DNA of 64,000 nt from Epiperipatus broadwayi. Taxonomy: Eukaryota; Onychophora; Udeonychophora; Euonychophora; Peripatidae. Each line of letters starts with the position of its first letter. Position 1 is the first letter of the stretch. A program made the position numbers and the translations under genes. The notes under the pieces are model-generated. The model searched no databases. It saw only the letters and a program-made list of their open reading frames with translations, and had not been told where the DNA came from. The stretch is from assembly GCA_028023455.1 (NCBI GenBank), contig JAQFVV010006215.1:5501230-5565229 (forward strand), in the 5' to 3' direction. Shown here one piece after another: positions 53,100 to 64,000 of the stretch.

Positions 53100-54640
53100 A
53101 TGACATATCCTGTGTTATATAACCCAAGAGGATTGCAGTGATCCATAGAAGCAATGGGAAGGGCCCGGGGTTTGGTACCTTGGAGATATGTGACTAAGCT
53201 TGCATGACTCAAAATGTACAAAGACGACATCAAAGTTTTGTCCATGCAAAAATCATGTCATTACATAAATAAATCAGATCCTTCATAATGGATGTCAATG
53301 TCCTCATATCCAGGGTTTAAGATATAAGTTTGAAGATGGGGGCAATTAATAGTCAATCTCAAATGGATGCACTTAAACCAGTTTTTAATTATTTCCAGTA
53401 TAGGTGGTCTCTATCTAGATATAAAAGGGACCAGCCTTAGGGAGGCATAACAATCAACTTCCATGTGGCTTCAAAGGTGTAGGGGGGAAGGATTCTGGTC
53501 TCTTTTCTGAATTTTTTTAATTTTTTCTATATATGAATCAAGCAGATGATCCAGGATATGATTAAAGTGAGCCAGCAATGGGTGAACCATAGTGAAAATA
53601 ATATGAATATTGATGAAGGTATTTCTGGTACAGATCCATGCAGTATGTTGTCAATAAGGATTGAAAATATAGGTGTTTTGTCTTTTAGCATTGAGACTAT
53701 AAGGTCTCTGTAGGATTGAAGGGAATGGCAGTAGCAGAGGAAATATAGTGTAGTTTCTTCCCTTCTGAAGCACAAGGAGCAATGCTTGAAAAACCTTAGC
53801 AGGGTACTAGGAAATGTTTAGTAAGCAAGGCATTAATGTTAATTTTCAACAGGAAGTCAAAGAATTTAGACTCAAGGAACCATCACCTAAATTTTTTGAT
53901 TAGCAGATGGTTGTTGAGCTGAAGAAGGGTTGATCCTGTGGAAACATCAGAGTATGGGATATAATACGCTTCACAAAAATTAATTTTTGTAAAGGATGGC
54001 TCATTAGAAATAGCAGTGAACTTAGATATATGGGATATGAGGGTTGCCAGCCAGCTGGTGCTAATGGGGGGGGGGTTGTCTGTGGAAGATATATCTTTAA
54101 AGAGCAAGGAGTTGGGATACTGCAGGAACAGTCTGTAGATGATGTTGTAGAAACATTAAAATATAAAAGTATTTAGGGAGTGTAGGGACAGTCCATTGAG
54201 CTTTGTGTGCTACTGTATGCCTCTCAAGCTAATAGTTGCACTTCCCCTCTAATAAGATTGGTGCACAGTTGTATGTACTTTCTTGATGAAGGCTTTAGTG
54301 AAGTTGATCACTTGAGTGAAATAGGATATTTTAGGGAATATTAGTATATTAATGAAGGAGGATGTGGTGAACATGGATATATATACTTTGGAAAGGGATG
54401 ATGTAATTTTCTGTGTAGATTGAAGTAGCTTATCTTGGACAGACCTCCTCATGATCATAGTGGATAAAATATAGGGAAGCTTAAGAACTTTTGTGGCTTT
54501 GCTGTAAATGGGCCAGGAATGTTCTTACCAGAAGATAATTACCAGGCAGATGACTTGGCCATATTAAATTGAAGGTCAGATTGATCAGAAAACGCCTCAA
54601 GCACTGATAGAAGCCTGGGAATTCTTTACTATAGCTTTCT
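53100..54640 (-). mobile_element. Decayed LINE of a second family (RT C-terminal region)
   Basis: This block is distinctly less AT-rich. On the minus strand, 54458-54249 reads KITSSLSKVYISMFTTSSFI then NILIFPKISYFTQVI, the SL.GK...N....SKL.Y....P segment of many LINE RTs. 54107-53883 contains SDVSTGSTLLQLNN. About 53785-53700 encodes HCSLCFRREETTLYFLCYC, a C-x2-C..E..LYF..C C-terminal knuckle, and then LKDKTPIFSILIDNILHGS. The coding trace continues weakly to about 53100. Numerous stops. Confidence 0.6.
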
Positions 54641-54649
54641 TGGCAATTC

Positions 54650-55310
54650 ACATACATATTCTTATATCATTATTAACTTTGTCATTTTATAAAACTCATG
54701 ACATTTTTCACATGATCATCATTTTTTATGAATGGCAGTACTATATGGAGAGTTTTTCCTGTTTTAATTTTATGACAATCTTCTTAATGAATTATCTAAA
54801 AAATCATATTCCTTTGTTTTTACATACACTGTCTTGTCTAAGTAAAAAATTTATTGGTAAATTGCTGCTTTCTGATATCAGTTATATTTTTTGCAATTCT
54901 CAATAGAGTATCAATTATCTTTTTATTGATTTCAATTAAATTTAATACCTCTTCAAGTCTGTTAAAATTTTTAACCAATTTCCAAATGTTTCTGAAAGTT
55001 AAGAATCAAAATGATTTGTAAATTCTAATTTAAATTTAGTATTTCTAAATGTTGCAAATATCAGTTGTTAATACTGTCTTTCTTAATAGTTTTTGTCTCT
55101 ATAATTTTGCATTTACATGAATCTTATTAATCGATGAAACCTCCCTATGTTGGAATTTATTAAAAACACTACAGTCTTGAAATACATATATCTGTTAGTC
55201 AAAATATAATGCAATTATGCTGTACTTTCTTTAGTATGCTTTCATATCCATATATCTTTTTTTCAAAAAACAATTCATAATATTAAGTTTTTATTTTTCT
55301 ACAAAAGTCC
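54650..55310. other. AT-rich, with a family-2 scrap
   Basis: TTTCACATGATCATCATTTT and GGCAGTACTATATGGAGAG (54696-54752) are a shortened family-2 end. No gene. Confidence 0.4.
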
Positions 55311-55314
55311 ATTA

Positions 55315-55785
55315 GGTCCTCTAATTGCTGCCACTATAACTAAATTTTTTCACCGTACTTTCAACTTTTAATTGTTTGCTAATTCTAATATTAAAGTATC
55401 TCATGATAATTTTAAAATGTTGTTTGGTTTGATCAAAAACATTTTATACATTAATATACAAATTCTGTACTTTTTCACCACAATAAAAACTTTTGGCATA
55501 AACCTATATCTGCGTTTTTGATAACTTTCATTAATTTGAATAAGGAACCTTCTCACTTTGTCTTACATAATCATCAATCATAATAATAATATTCTTTCAC
55601 TCAGTTGTGCCTTTGTAATAAAAACATGACTATTTTTTTAAAACAATTGTCTCTTCAACTTGTCCCATTTTATATCATACATTTCTTTCAAGTTATGCAA
55701 TCTTCCTTCACTTGAAAGATACTTAAATAAAAGGTCTTCATTGAATGATAATCCAAGTTGACAATCAGAAGATTCTTAGCATATT
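55315..55785 (-). pseudogene. Decayed unrecognised coding region
   Basis: The minus strand reads LGLSFNEDLLFKYLSSEGRL then HNLKEMYDIKWDKLKRQLF, a stop, then further protein-like pieces (FITKAQLSERILLL, RRFLIQINESYQKRRYRFMP) and AAIRGPNGLL near 55315. Few stops for this composition. Family not recognised; could be a transposon ORF or pseudogene. Confidence 0.3.
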
Positions 55786-55789
55786 CTGT

Positions 55790-57575
55790 CTTTGGTCATC
55801 AACCTCTTTGGCTGCTGACTTTCTAGTCTCCAGATAATAAGGGACATAATTTAATTTTATCTACCATGATTGAAAATATCTATGAAAAAAATATCATTCA
55901 CACACATATTCATTCTATCTTTAAGAAAACTCAATTAACATCTCAAAAATTATCAGGTAACTGAGGAAAAAAACTGTGCTTTTTTATCTTAAACTCAGAG
56001 ATAAAAATCCAGTAAACTTAATCATATTGACATGCATTTGTTGAACAGTCCATCCATGTTTGTTTATCATATGAATAATCACATAATAATAACAATTGCC
56101 AAATAAAGAACATATAAAGTGGATTTCCCCTGATTAGTTCCTTTAAGCTTCAAAGAAGATTCAACAGCAAATTCCCATAGTAGTTTTGATTAACTTCAAT
56201 GTCACTTTTGGGAATGTTTTTGAATTTATCTTAAAAATTGTACAGTTTAAACATAATGAATTTTTAATTAGTGTTTATCAAATTTTCTAAATATCCTCAA
56301 AATCAAATATAGTACCAAATTTATTAATTTGAAGATATTATTTAGCTCTGGAAGAATTCTGAAAAATGGGATGGCTGAATTTATATCACAGAGCCTTTTT
56401 TCCAATAGGGATTATAGAATCAAATAATTACAGATATTAAAATATCAATCATATCTCTGCAATTGCTGAATCACAATCATTTGAAGCAGTTTCAGATCCA
56501 GTATATAGAAATTTAGAAAACTTTCTTTTGAGAATTGAAAGAAAAGTCTACTGAATAACATAAAAAAAATCTGGAATACTTTTACTAATCTACAAATCAT
56601 TTAATGTTAGAATAATTATTCATTCATTTTTGCTCATTTTATTGTTAATATCTGTTGATCACAGCTATAACAATTATTTTAAGCAAATATAATGCAACTG
56701 ATTTTCTATAGAATGTAATAAATACTGAATGTATCTGTATGCAAATTCTCCTGGATATATAGATATATTTCATGCTAAGCATTTAAGTACATAAATCCAA
56801 TTTTTTCCACAAATATGTTGTTTATATACTTTTCATACAATCTGTTCTTGTTTTATACCCCCCCCCAAAAAAAAAAAAAAAAAAAAAACTGTTCTTATTA
56901 ACTTTACTCTCATAATTAATGAAATTATTATAATTGTAAGAGTTTGAATTGAAGAATGGAATATATGTTATGGTTAATTACTTACTTAAACTGTTCTTAC
57001 AGTTCACTTTATCACACAAGATCTTGTACTACTCATTAATAATTCTACAAGAATACCATGTCCATATGTATTTAGTAACAACAATGACAAAAAATGGCAA
57101 ATAGTATGATAACATACTATTTGCATTATATATTATTTTCCATATAGTTGCTTTACCTAAATTAATATTAACTACAAAATTCATATATATGAAGAATGAT
57201 TGTGTTCAATTACCAACAAAGACTGTTGATCACTAATTCAAGATGTTTTTGCATCATTCTACAGTTGCAATCTTATATATAAAAGTTATTTCATATATAT
57301 TATATATACTGTATGTATGTGTATATATATATATATATAAACACATTTCACATGCTAAGTATTAATGATTGATTAAAGAAAGAGTAATAAAGGCAAATAA
57401 AAATAGTATTATTAAAACAGAAATGTAAAAAAGAAGTAATAGAAGTTATTAACTATCAATCTGATAAAAATATGTTTAAACTAATTAAATATTGCCTACT
57501 GTGATACTAGTATTTATAAATAAAATAGTAAATCATATAACATTAAAATACTAGCCAAAAAACAAAAAAAAAATT
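55790..57575. other. AT-rich non-coding DNA with a weak coding trace
   Basis: Plus strand 56450-56550 reads ISAIAESQSFEAVSDPVYRN then LENFLLRIERKVY before a stop, a possible remnant. C9/A22 runs lie at 56859-56887 and a TA microsatellite at 57318-57338. Confidence 0.3.
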
Positions 57576-57579
57576 ATTA

Positions 57580-58045
57580 CTAAAATTCTTCCACCACCAT
57601 GGTTTTATCTATTAACAAATAGACCTTTTCAAGTGAAATTCAACAAGATACATACAACATATATGTTGTATTAGTAAATAAAACAAAGTCATACATCACA
57701 TAACTTAATTTGATCAGCTTGTAATTATAAACTAAAATAAAAAGCATGCCAATAACTCTAACAAGCTTCATAGATAAATGCCACAAGAGAAAGCATTTAA
57801 AATCTCTATCTAGTATCTGAAATATTCTAGCACCTCACTGAGGAAAGCCAATAGCTAGAAACCAGTCTGGGGCTGAGATGATTTCTAGATAGAGATTTTA
57901 AATGCTTTCTCTTGTAGCATTTATCGATAAAGCTTGTTGAACTATTAGCAAGATCTATATTTGAGTATATATGTTGTATGTGTCTTGTTGAATTTCACTT
58001 GAAAAAGTCTATGAAATCATGGTTGTGGAAGAATTTTAGTACACA
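57580..58045. mobile_element. Hammerhead-bearing palindromic element
   Basis: Outer arms ATTCTTCCACCACCATGGTT and AATCATGGTTGTGGAAGAAT, then TCAAGTGAAATTCAACAAGA and its mirror, enclose a second inverted pair (AATGCCACAAGAGAAAGCAT and ATGCTTTCTCTTGTAGCATT). The ribozyme sits at the centre. Its right half resembles the solo unit at 35.3 kb. No ORF. Confidence 0.8.
57825..57880 (+). ncRNA. Hammerhead motif, family 1, stem III mutated
   Basis: CACCTCA then CTGAGGA (57838-57844). Stem II AGC.../...GCT is present (AAGCCAATAGCTA, three pairs). GAAA (57858-57861) is followed by CCAGTC, so the ACCGGT palindrome has one change. C17 at 57867 is followed by TGGGG, which pairs with the CCTCA upstream. 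Confidence 0.6.
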
Positions 58046-59412
58046 TTTGTTTTTTTGGTTAATAATGTAATGTTATATGTTTTTGTATTTTGTTTAAACT
58101 AATCTATAACTTTAATTAATTATATTTTTTCTTATAAGCTATATTATTAGATACAATAATTAGAATTGGCATTTCATAAAAATTCAAGTATTTCATTTCA
58201 TTTAAATTTTTTAATTATAAAGTTATCTCAATGTAGTAAAAAACAGGAAGTGAATGCAAAATTACAGCTATATTGCTAGAAATGGCTATTGTTGTAAATT
58301 TGTTTAAATCCATTCATAACTCAACCTTATACTAACTCTTGATGCATACTTTTCACATACAACCTAAAAAATTACAATAATAGCAAGAAATTCATTTTCC
58401 TCATTTTATAACTCTCATATATATTAATCCATTTATTTTAATAAAGCTTAGAATAAAAAAAAAGTATTGAGAAATAGAGAGATATTAACTACCAAATAAA
58501 ACTCTCTACATTATTATGACTTCCACATTTGCATGCAAAAGTTGTTTTATAAACTTTGTAATACAATATACGCACATGAAGTAATTCTAGATACATGCAT
58601 TTGACTACTTTAGATAAATGCATTTATATCTCCAAATTCAGGTCTTATGGCAGTTAAATTGGATGTCATAACTAATTAAAAGAGGACTCTTTATCTATTC
58701 CTGTTTATATTCACTTATTATTTGAGGCTAAAAAATCTTATTATTTTTTAATAATATATTAAACTCATATCATCCCCATTTTATATTATTTTAAATATTT
58801 AAAATTTTATTGCTTCCGACAATACAATTTAATTCTTTCTAAGCCTTTTAATAATTCAGAAATATTAAATTCAATCCATAATAATCAAGAATATTGGTAA
58901 AAAAATATTAAATACTTAATGTAAGTCAAAACATATATATATATTCATTTTTTTTTTTTATCGTAGAAAAAAATATATATATATTCATATTTTTTTAACC
59001 ACATTATAATGTGTATAACTAGTCTATTACTCGTTAGATAACTGTTACACATTAATTAATAAGTATCAAACTTTCTACACTCACAGATTTGTCACTAACC
59101 ACTACAGATAAATTCATTAATAATTATTAAAGCCATTTATTAAACTAGAAATTATCCCCACCTTATGTATAAAAGGTAATCATAAGTTCAATATTTGTGT
59201 AAATTGGTCACCACTTCTGCTGGTAATAAAGTTGAATCATTATAGTCAACATATGTCTAATCTATCACAATAACATTTGATCTTTACCCTCTAGGCATGA
59301 ATGGCCACACACACATTTACTAAAGACTACTGTCCAGTTGTCTGAATTGAAGCAGGGCTATCTCCTGGGAAAAAAAACCTGAACTTGTTTTACCTGTAAT
59401 TTTAAAGTTCAA
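58046..59412. other. AT-rich non-coding DNA
   Basis: ATATATATATTCAT occurs twice near 58931 and 58973. No gene is seen. Confidence 0.3.
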
Positions 59413-59413
59413 G

Positions 59414-59678
59414 TAGCTACAAGTCAAGCATTGGTGGTCGAGAGGTCAGGGCGACTGCCTTACAAGCAGTTGCCCGGGTTGCGGGTTCGCTTCCTGGCTG
59501 ATGCTATGACACATGAAAAATAATAATATAAAAAAACTAGCTACAAGTCGTCAGGCGTTGTTAGCCGAGAGGTCAGCACAGCCGCCTTGCAAGCAAGCAG
59601 TTGGCTGCAGACGGTTGTTGCGGGTTCGCCTCCCGGCCGATGCTTTGACATATGGGAAAAAAAAACTAGCTATAAGTC
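59414..59678 (+). mobile_element. Two adjacent SINEs sharing a 12-bp target duplication
   Basis: SINE 1 (59428-59527) and SINE 2 (59554-59665) are both tRNA-derived. SINE 1 has A-box-like GTGGTCGAGAGGTC, an ACTGC-CTTACAA-GCAGT anticodon-like arm and the B box GCGGGTTCGCTTCC. SINE 2 has TTAGCCGAGAGGTC, CCGCCTTGCAAGC and GCGGGTTCGCCTCCC, and is about 12 bp longer through an extra GCAGACGGTTGTT segment. The phrase TAGCTACAAGTC precedes SINE 1 (59414), lies between the two (59538) and follows SINE 2 as TAGCTATAAGTC (59667). Two successive insertions therefore used the same target. Confidence 0.88.
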
Positions 59679-59679
59679 A

Positions 59680-60163
59680 CTTCCTGTTATTAATGTCTTA
59701 TTTATTAATATATAAAAATTCATTCCATTATCACAAGAATTACATTTCACTTGAAACAACTTTTAAAACATAATTTGATAATACACAATACACTTAATTT
59801 AAATATTGAAATATTTTTTACCAAATCAAAATTTCAGCTGCAACATTTTTTTTTTTTTGCACATTTGATATGCTTTTTCTGAAAACCTATTTTTACTTAA
59901 ATATTTTTTCGCTTGACTGACTACAGATATCAAATGCTGAACAACATCCAGATTTGCTTACTTTGATGCACTTCTGCCTATGGCAAATATATGATATACA
60001 TTTTTTGCAATTGTTTATTTTTGTGAACATTCTAAAGAAGTCAGGCAAAAAAATCCAACACATTGTAATATTTACTACAAATCTCACTACAATTCAGTTT
60101 TTATTTATATTTGCATTAATGAGAAAAGATTGAATTCAAAATGCTTGGGTGAGAGAACAAACA
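59680..60163. other. AT-rich non-coding DNA
   Basis: No supported feature. The minus frame 60087-59893 is Cys-containing but not recognised. Confidence 0.3.
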
Positions 60164-60425
60164 GATATTGACATCATTAAAAGAATTAAAAACCCAAAAT
60201 GAAGCAAGGTTGGACATATTACTAGAAGCAATATTAGTAGATACACAGTTGAACTTTTAAAACAGAATTCCAAGACATTGTGAAACACCTAATAAGACCC
60301 ACATGTGAGATGGATAGATAAAATAAAATTGGTATAATATAGAGAAGTGAAGCTCTAGATTAAAAAAAAAACTGGATTTAACTTGTGAGAGACTTTCATT
60401 AGTAGTTAAAAATGATAATGATGTA
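60164..60425 (+). mobile_element. LINE B 3'-end fragment, decayed
   Basis: It follows the tail at 44437-44705 in order: AGGTTGGACATATTACTAGA (the WAGHI.R motif), GTAGATACACAGTTGAA, CACATGTGAGATGGATAGAT (HVRWID) and GGATTTAACTTG, with an AATGATAATGATG tail. Many mutations, no ORF. Confidence 0.75.
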
Positions 60426-60879
60426 AGTAATTATAACTTTTTCTCCATTATTTAAGATGCTTTCAGGAGCAATTTCTTCAGTCTATTCTACAGCCATCTA
60501 TTGTAGGCTTGAATAATCAATGAATACTAAGTGTAGCACAATTACTTCCACTTACATGTTTAACTGATACTTTTAAGTTCCTTATATTATTAAACTAATA
60601 GCATGAACTTAAAAAAATAAATTAAAAATGTTAAGTCTTATTTGCTTGTTTGTTATAAAAATACCAAGCCATTAATAATATATTTTAATAACTGTAATTT
60701 TTATGTTAATTGGAGATGTGAATAAATTTGATCTACCAAATAGGAACCATCAATTATTCAAGCTTGCAAGAAATGGCTGTGAAGTATAATAAAAAGTGAA
60801 AATGTTTATTAAATTATTAATCAAGTTGTTATCAATAGTGCTCTACTTTATGGACAAGTCATTGTTTATTGCTCACTTC

Positions 60880-63600
60880 TTCAATTCTACATATCTCCAG
60901 TAAGGTCAGTCTATTCCATCTTTTCTTCTTATTTTCACTCAACATTTCCTCCAAAATGTAATGTGGCTCCAATCCAGTTTATTTTTTAATCTTTTTTTTT
61001 CATTCACTCTTTCCAAAACTTCATTTTATTCATCCAGCTAACTTTCTCCATTCTATATTTCACAGGCCTGCAATCTGTTCCTAATTATTTTACTCATTGC
61101 CTATATTTCACAACCCTACAACAATACACTTCATACATAGTACTTAATAAATTCTCACTTCAAGGAACCACAAAATATTTTTTTCTTTAAATAAATGTTT
61201 CATTTACTAATGCTATCCTTCTTTAAACTTCATCTTGACTTCCTCCATCCTCATTCATCCAACAACCCAAGTATCTAAATTCATTTACTTGTTGAACCAT
61301 ATTACCATTATTCCTTTTTATTTATAAGTACTTGGTCTTCTCAACATTAATCTTTATTTCATATTTCATACATCCTTCCTTTAATTCTGGAGATTTTTTT
61401 CATCTTCAGCAATAAGAGTTATATTATCAGTGTTATACATTTTACTATTCTACATCTATTATTAATTACTTCATGTATAAATATTTAATCATATTTCTAA
61501 ATGAACATTAAAAATCACAGGAGACATGCAACATTCTTGTGTAATTCATTTTTCTATATTCACTACTTTAGTCTCATTATTTTCTAGTATAATTCTTATT
61601 CTTCATTCAGAGTACACATTTCAAATCAATGTTATCTTTTTTCAAAATATTCTTTTATTTTTCGAAATGATCATATTCTATTAAATGCTTTTTCCAAATC
61701 CACAAAACATATATCAATTCTTTTTTCAATATATCTCTTTGCAATTGTTCTAACACCATCAATAACTTTTTGTATTTTTCCCTCTCTAAAAACTGTTTCT
61801 CTTCAATATAATATTTTACCTTTCCATACATTTTTAAAGTTAGGACTGTTAATGTCTTTAAAGCATGATATACCAAACTTTTTATGCTGTATTCTTCACA
61901 TGTAACAGCTTTCTTATTTTTTTAGCAATTGAAAACATTATATTCTTCGAGAAATCTTTAGACCAAATTCCACTATTATATATCAGATTGCACTAGCCAA
62001 CAATTTCCTACATAAAAGTCTCTCAAATTCTTTAATTATTGTATTAATACTGACACTTTACCATTTTCCATTTCTTTAATTGATATAAATATTTTTCTGT
62101 CAAAATATCCATATCTTTTTAATCTTCCTCAACATCTTTTTCACTTTCAAGTTAGTAATTAATTGTATCATTTTTTTTTAAACAAATGTTGAAGATATTC
62201 TTTCCATGTTTTCAATATATTATCTCTATTAAATTCATCTCTTTCCATTCTTATCAGCTATTTCATTCATTTCTTTTTTTTCTCAAAGAACATTTTTATT
62301 AAATATGAAGCATCTTTTTGCCTGTTGATGCATTTCTATCTTTTTATATTCCTGTTCCAATTATTTAATTTGCCAAATCTGTTTATCTCCTTAATTCAAT
62401 ATTAATTTTTCTATATATCTTTTGTCTTGCCTTACTATTGACATTTATCATCTTCATTGTTTGTCCATCTTTTTCAGTATTCTAGCATTACTCAAGGTTA
62501 TTTAGTTTTCCTTTATTAAATAGTTCCCTCGTGCATTTTTTTTTTGTTATTTTTAATAATTCTTTTTAATCCTACACCAATGTTTATAAGAATATTTTTA
62601 ATTTCCTATTTTTAATCAATCTTCTTTATTATTTTTCCACATTAGAAACCAAACCTTCTTTTCTGCATTCTTCTAAACTTACCCAAGTCCCATCTTATGT
62701 ATAGTTTGTCTCTTTTCATCCTTCTTAAATTTAATTTTAATTTTTCCATAACCATATTATGATCAGAGTTTATATAATTACTAGACAAAGTATGTGGATC
62801 TTTAATAACATTCTTATGTCTATTCTGTACCAATATATATTCCATCTGATATCTTTTTTTATGACCTGGAACTTTGAACCAAGTGTTTGTAACCATAAAT
62901 TATTATCTTTACAAAATTCCAAAAGCCAATTACCTTTCTCATTTTTTTCAATAGCATAATTTTCAAAAATTATTCTTTTCCTATCTTTCACCACAACAGC
63001 ATTCCAATCATCTAACAGCAATAAATATGCTTTTTTATCCTTTCATTATATTATTTCCATGATCTTTTCATACTGTTCATTTATATTATGCTCATAGTTG
63101 ACATATGTGCTTGTATAAATATCAAATCCTTATGACTTGCAATTATTCTCATCATCATAAGCTAGCATCAACACAATGTATCTTTGCCACACTATTCCAA
63201 ACTTTATAATAGCAATACTAACTCCATTTATTGCTCTATTACCACCAAAATAAAACAACTTAATATACTCATTATTTTTTCACATTTTTCCTATTTCTCT
63301 TCATTTAATCCTACAACATTGATATTATTTATTTTCATTTCTCTTTTCAAATTTTCCAATTTTCTAGCACTTCTTAATGATCTTACTTTCCAAATACAAC
63401 TTTCAAAGTTTCTTCTTTCAATACAACATCTTTATAAGGATTTTGCAGATTTACAATCTGAGAAACCTCTTGTCTACTCCTGCCAGGCAAAACATCAAAA
63501 CCTTCCCTAGCCATAGTCACAGAAACTCTCTGAATTAATCTTGTGTTCATGTTCATAATGAAAATGTAAGACAAAATGTTTTAATGTTGCCTTTTTTGCC
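60880..63600 (-). mobile_element. LINE B copy, near full length but decayed (endonuclease + RT)
   Basis: Read on the minus strand, this copy contains an apurinic-type endonuclease, then an RT domain, then C-terminal sequence. The endonuclease N-terminus is near 63410 (VRSLRSARKLENLKREMK, the NVR.L..AGKLE signature; NINVVGLNE follows). The RT contains ICFVDLEKAFNRI (about 61715-61671) and, at the catalytic site, MYNTDNITLIAEDEK (about 61440-61400) where YADDT is expected. The end (about 60880-61000) reads LEPHYILEEMLSENKKKRW. Stops and shifts throughout make it non-autonomous. Confidence 0.75.
62642..63021 (-). pseudogene. LINE APE-type endonuclease domain (central part)
   Basis: Two overlapping frames (63021-62770 and 62896-62642) together carry DDWNAVVVKDR (the GDWN.VVG motif), NEKGNWLLEFCKDNNLWL, NTWFKVPGHKKRYQMEYILV and NYINSDHNMVMEKLKLNLRR, which has the catalytic SDH. 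One frameshift near 62880 joins them. The usual TWRSPDG segment after KKRY is missing. The active-site Asp-Asn and Asp-His pairs are still readable, but the gene cannot make a complete enzyme. Confidence 0.8.
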
Positions 63601-64000
63601 CCAATAACATTCATTACAGGTACTAGATGTTTTTAATAAATGCTCTGTCTACTGATTTTCTCTTCCCCACTGTCATCTATGACCTTCTGTTGACTTGGAA
63701 GAATGCCATTGTTCATCCCACACTCAGCGAGCTGGTTACTTGTTTGATGGTCACCACTTATTATTACACATTTTCCATTATAGGAATTGTGGTATTTTAC
63801 AGAATTAGACAATTATTTATATTAATAAAGTATTACAACTGACTTGACAAGCATCTCACTCTTAAATGAGTTATATGTATATGAATATATATTTAAATAA
63901 TAAGTGTAATAATGCTCAAGGTTAAATGGGTTTGTAAGTAATCATTAAAAAACAGTCAACACTTAGACAATTCCAATATCACTAACAATCAACAATTTCA
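63601..64000. other. LINE 5' flank and AT-rich DNA
   Basis: 63640-63760 is less AT-rich and may be the 5' leader of the minus-strand LINE. 63950-64000 carries the short dispersed phrase CAGTCAACACTTAGACAA, also seen at 34.2 and 34.9 kb. No gene is supported. Confidence 0.35.

Noticed and set aside
57300-57345. Origin or regulatory element at the TA run
   Set aside because: A simple TA microsatellite explains it.
1-64000. CRISPR arrays, operons, bacterial promoters or phage
   Set aside because: No short regularly spaced repeats, no dense gene packing, and all recognisable elements are eukaryotic.

Overview
The window is AT-rich, intron- and repeat-dominated animal DNA, most likely from an invertebrate. 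It has no bacterial-style gene packing, a Penelope-like element (PLE) with a GIY-YIG endonuclease, APE-type LINEs, a Ty3/gypsy relic, tRNA-derived SINEs and foldback elements. Two short segments look like first exons of conserved cellular genes: USO1/p115 (minus strand, 14024-14098, with promoter-like motifs behind it) and thymidylate kinase (plus strand, 19633-19674). I could not find their further exons. Two other exon-like segments, at 31446 and 41462, are not recognised. I cannot name the species.

Layout. 0-3 kb: PLE terminal debris, a 242-bp palindromic element with an 11-bp target duplication, and a larger foldback. 3.3-8.8 kb: two PLE copies head-to-head, the left one 5'-truncated, both with a tRNA-like module and a hammerhead-like motif in the terminal repeat. 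9-19.6 kb: intron-like AT-rich DNA with old palindromes, the USO1 exon, and a decayed unrecognised coding region at 15.5-17.25 kb. 20.6-24.4 kb: a gutted Ty3/gypsy element whose 5' LTR is split by a 449-bp hammerhead element. 26.5-28.4 and 39.7-41.1 kb: LINE C-terminal fragments fused to one hammerhead-element terminus. 32.4-33.3, 35.2, 45.7, 49.0 and 57.8 kb: further hammerhead elements. 43.3-44.2 kb: a tandem array of a ~336-bp unit. 51.6-54.6 and 60.2-63.6 kb: decayed LINEs. 59.4-59.7 kb: two SINEs side by side.

The most interesting theme is a set of small non-coding elements carrying type-I hammerhead ribozyme motifs. The cores read CTGANGA, a short stem II, GAAA, a palindromic stem III (ACCGGT or ACTAGT), then C17. 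They occur as ~355-bp direct units or palindromes, several with clear target-site duplications of 13-20 bp. They resemble the retrozymes and PLE-linked hammerheads described in metazoans. The resident PLE is a plausible helper, though both copies seen here are broken. One ribozyme, 35248-35303, looks structurally complete.
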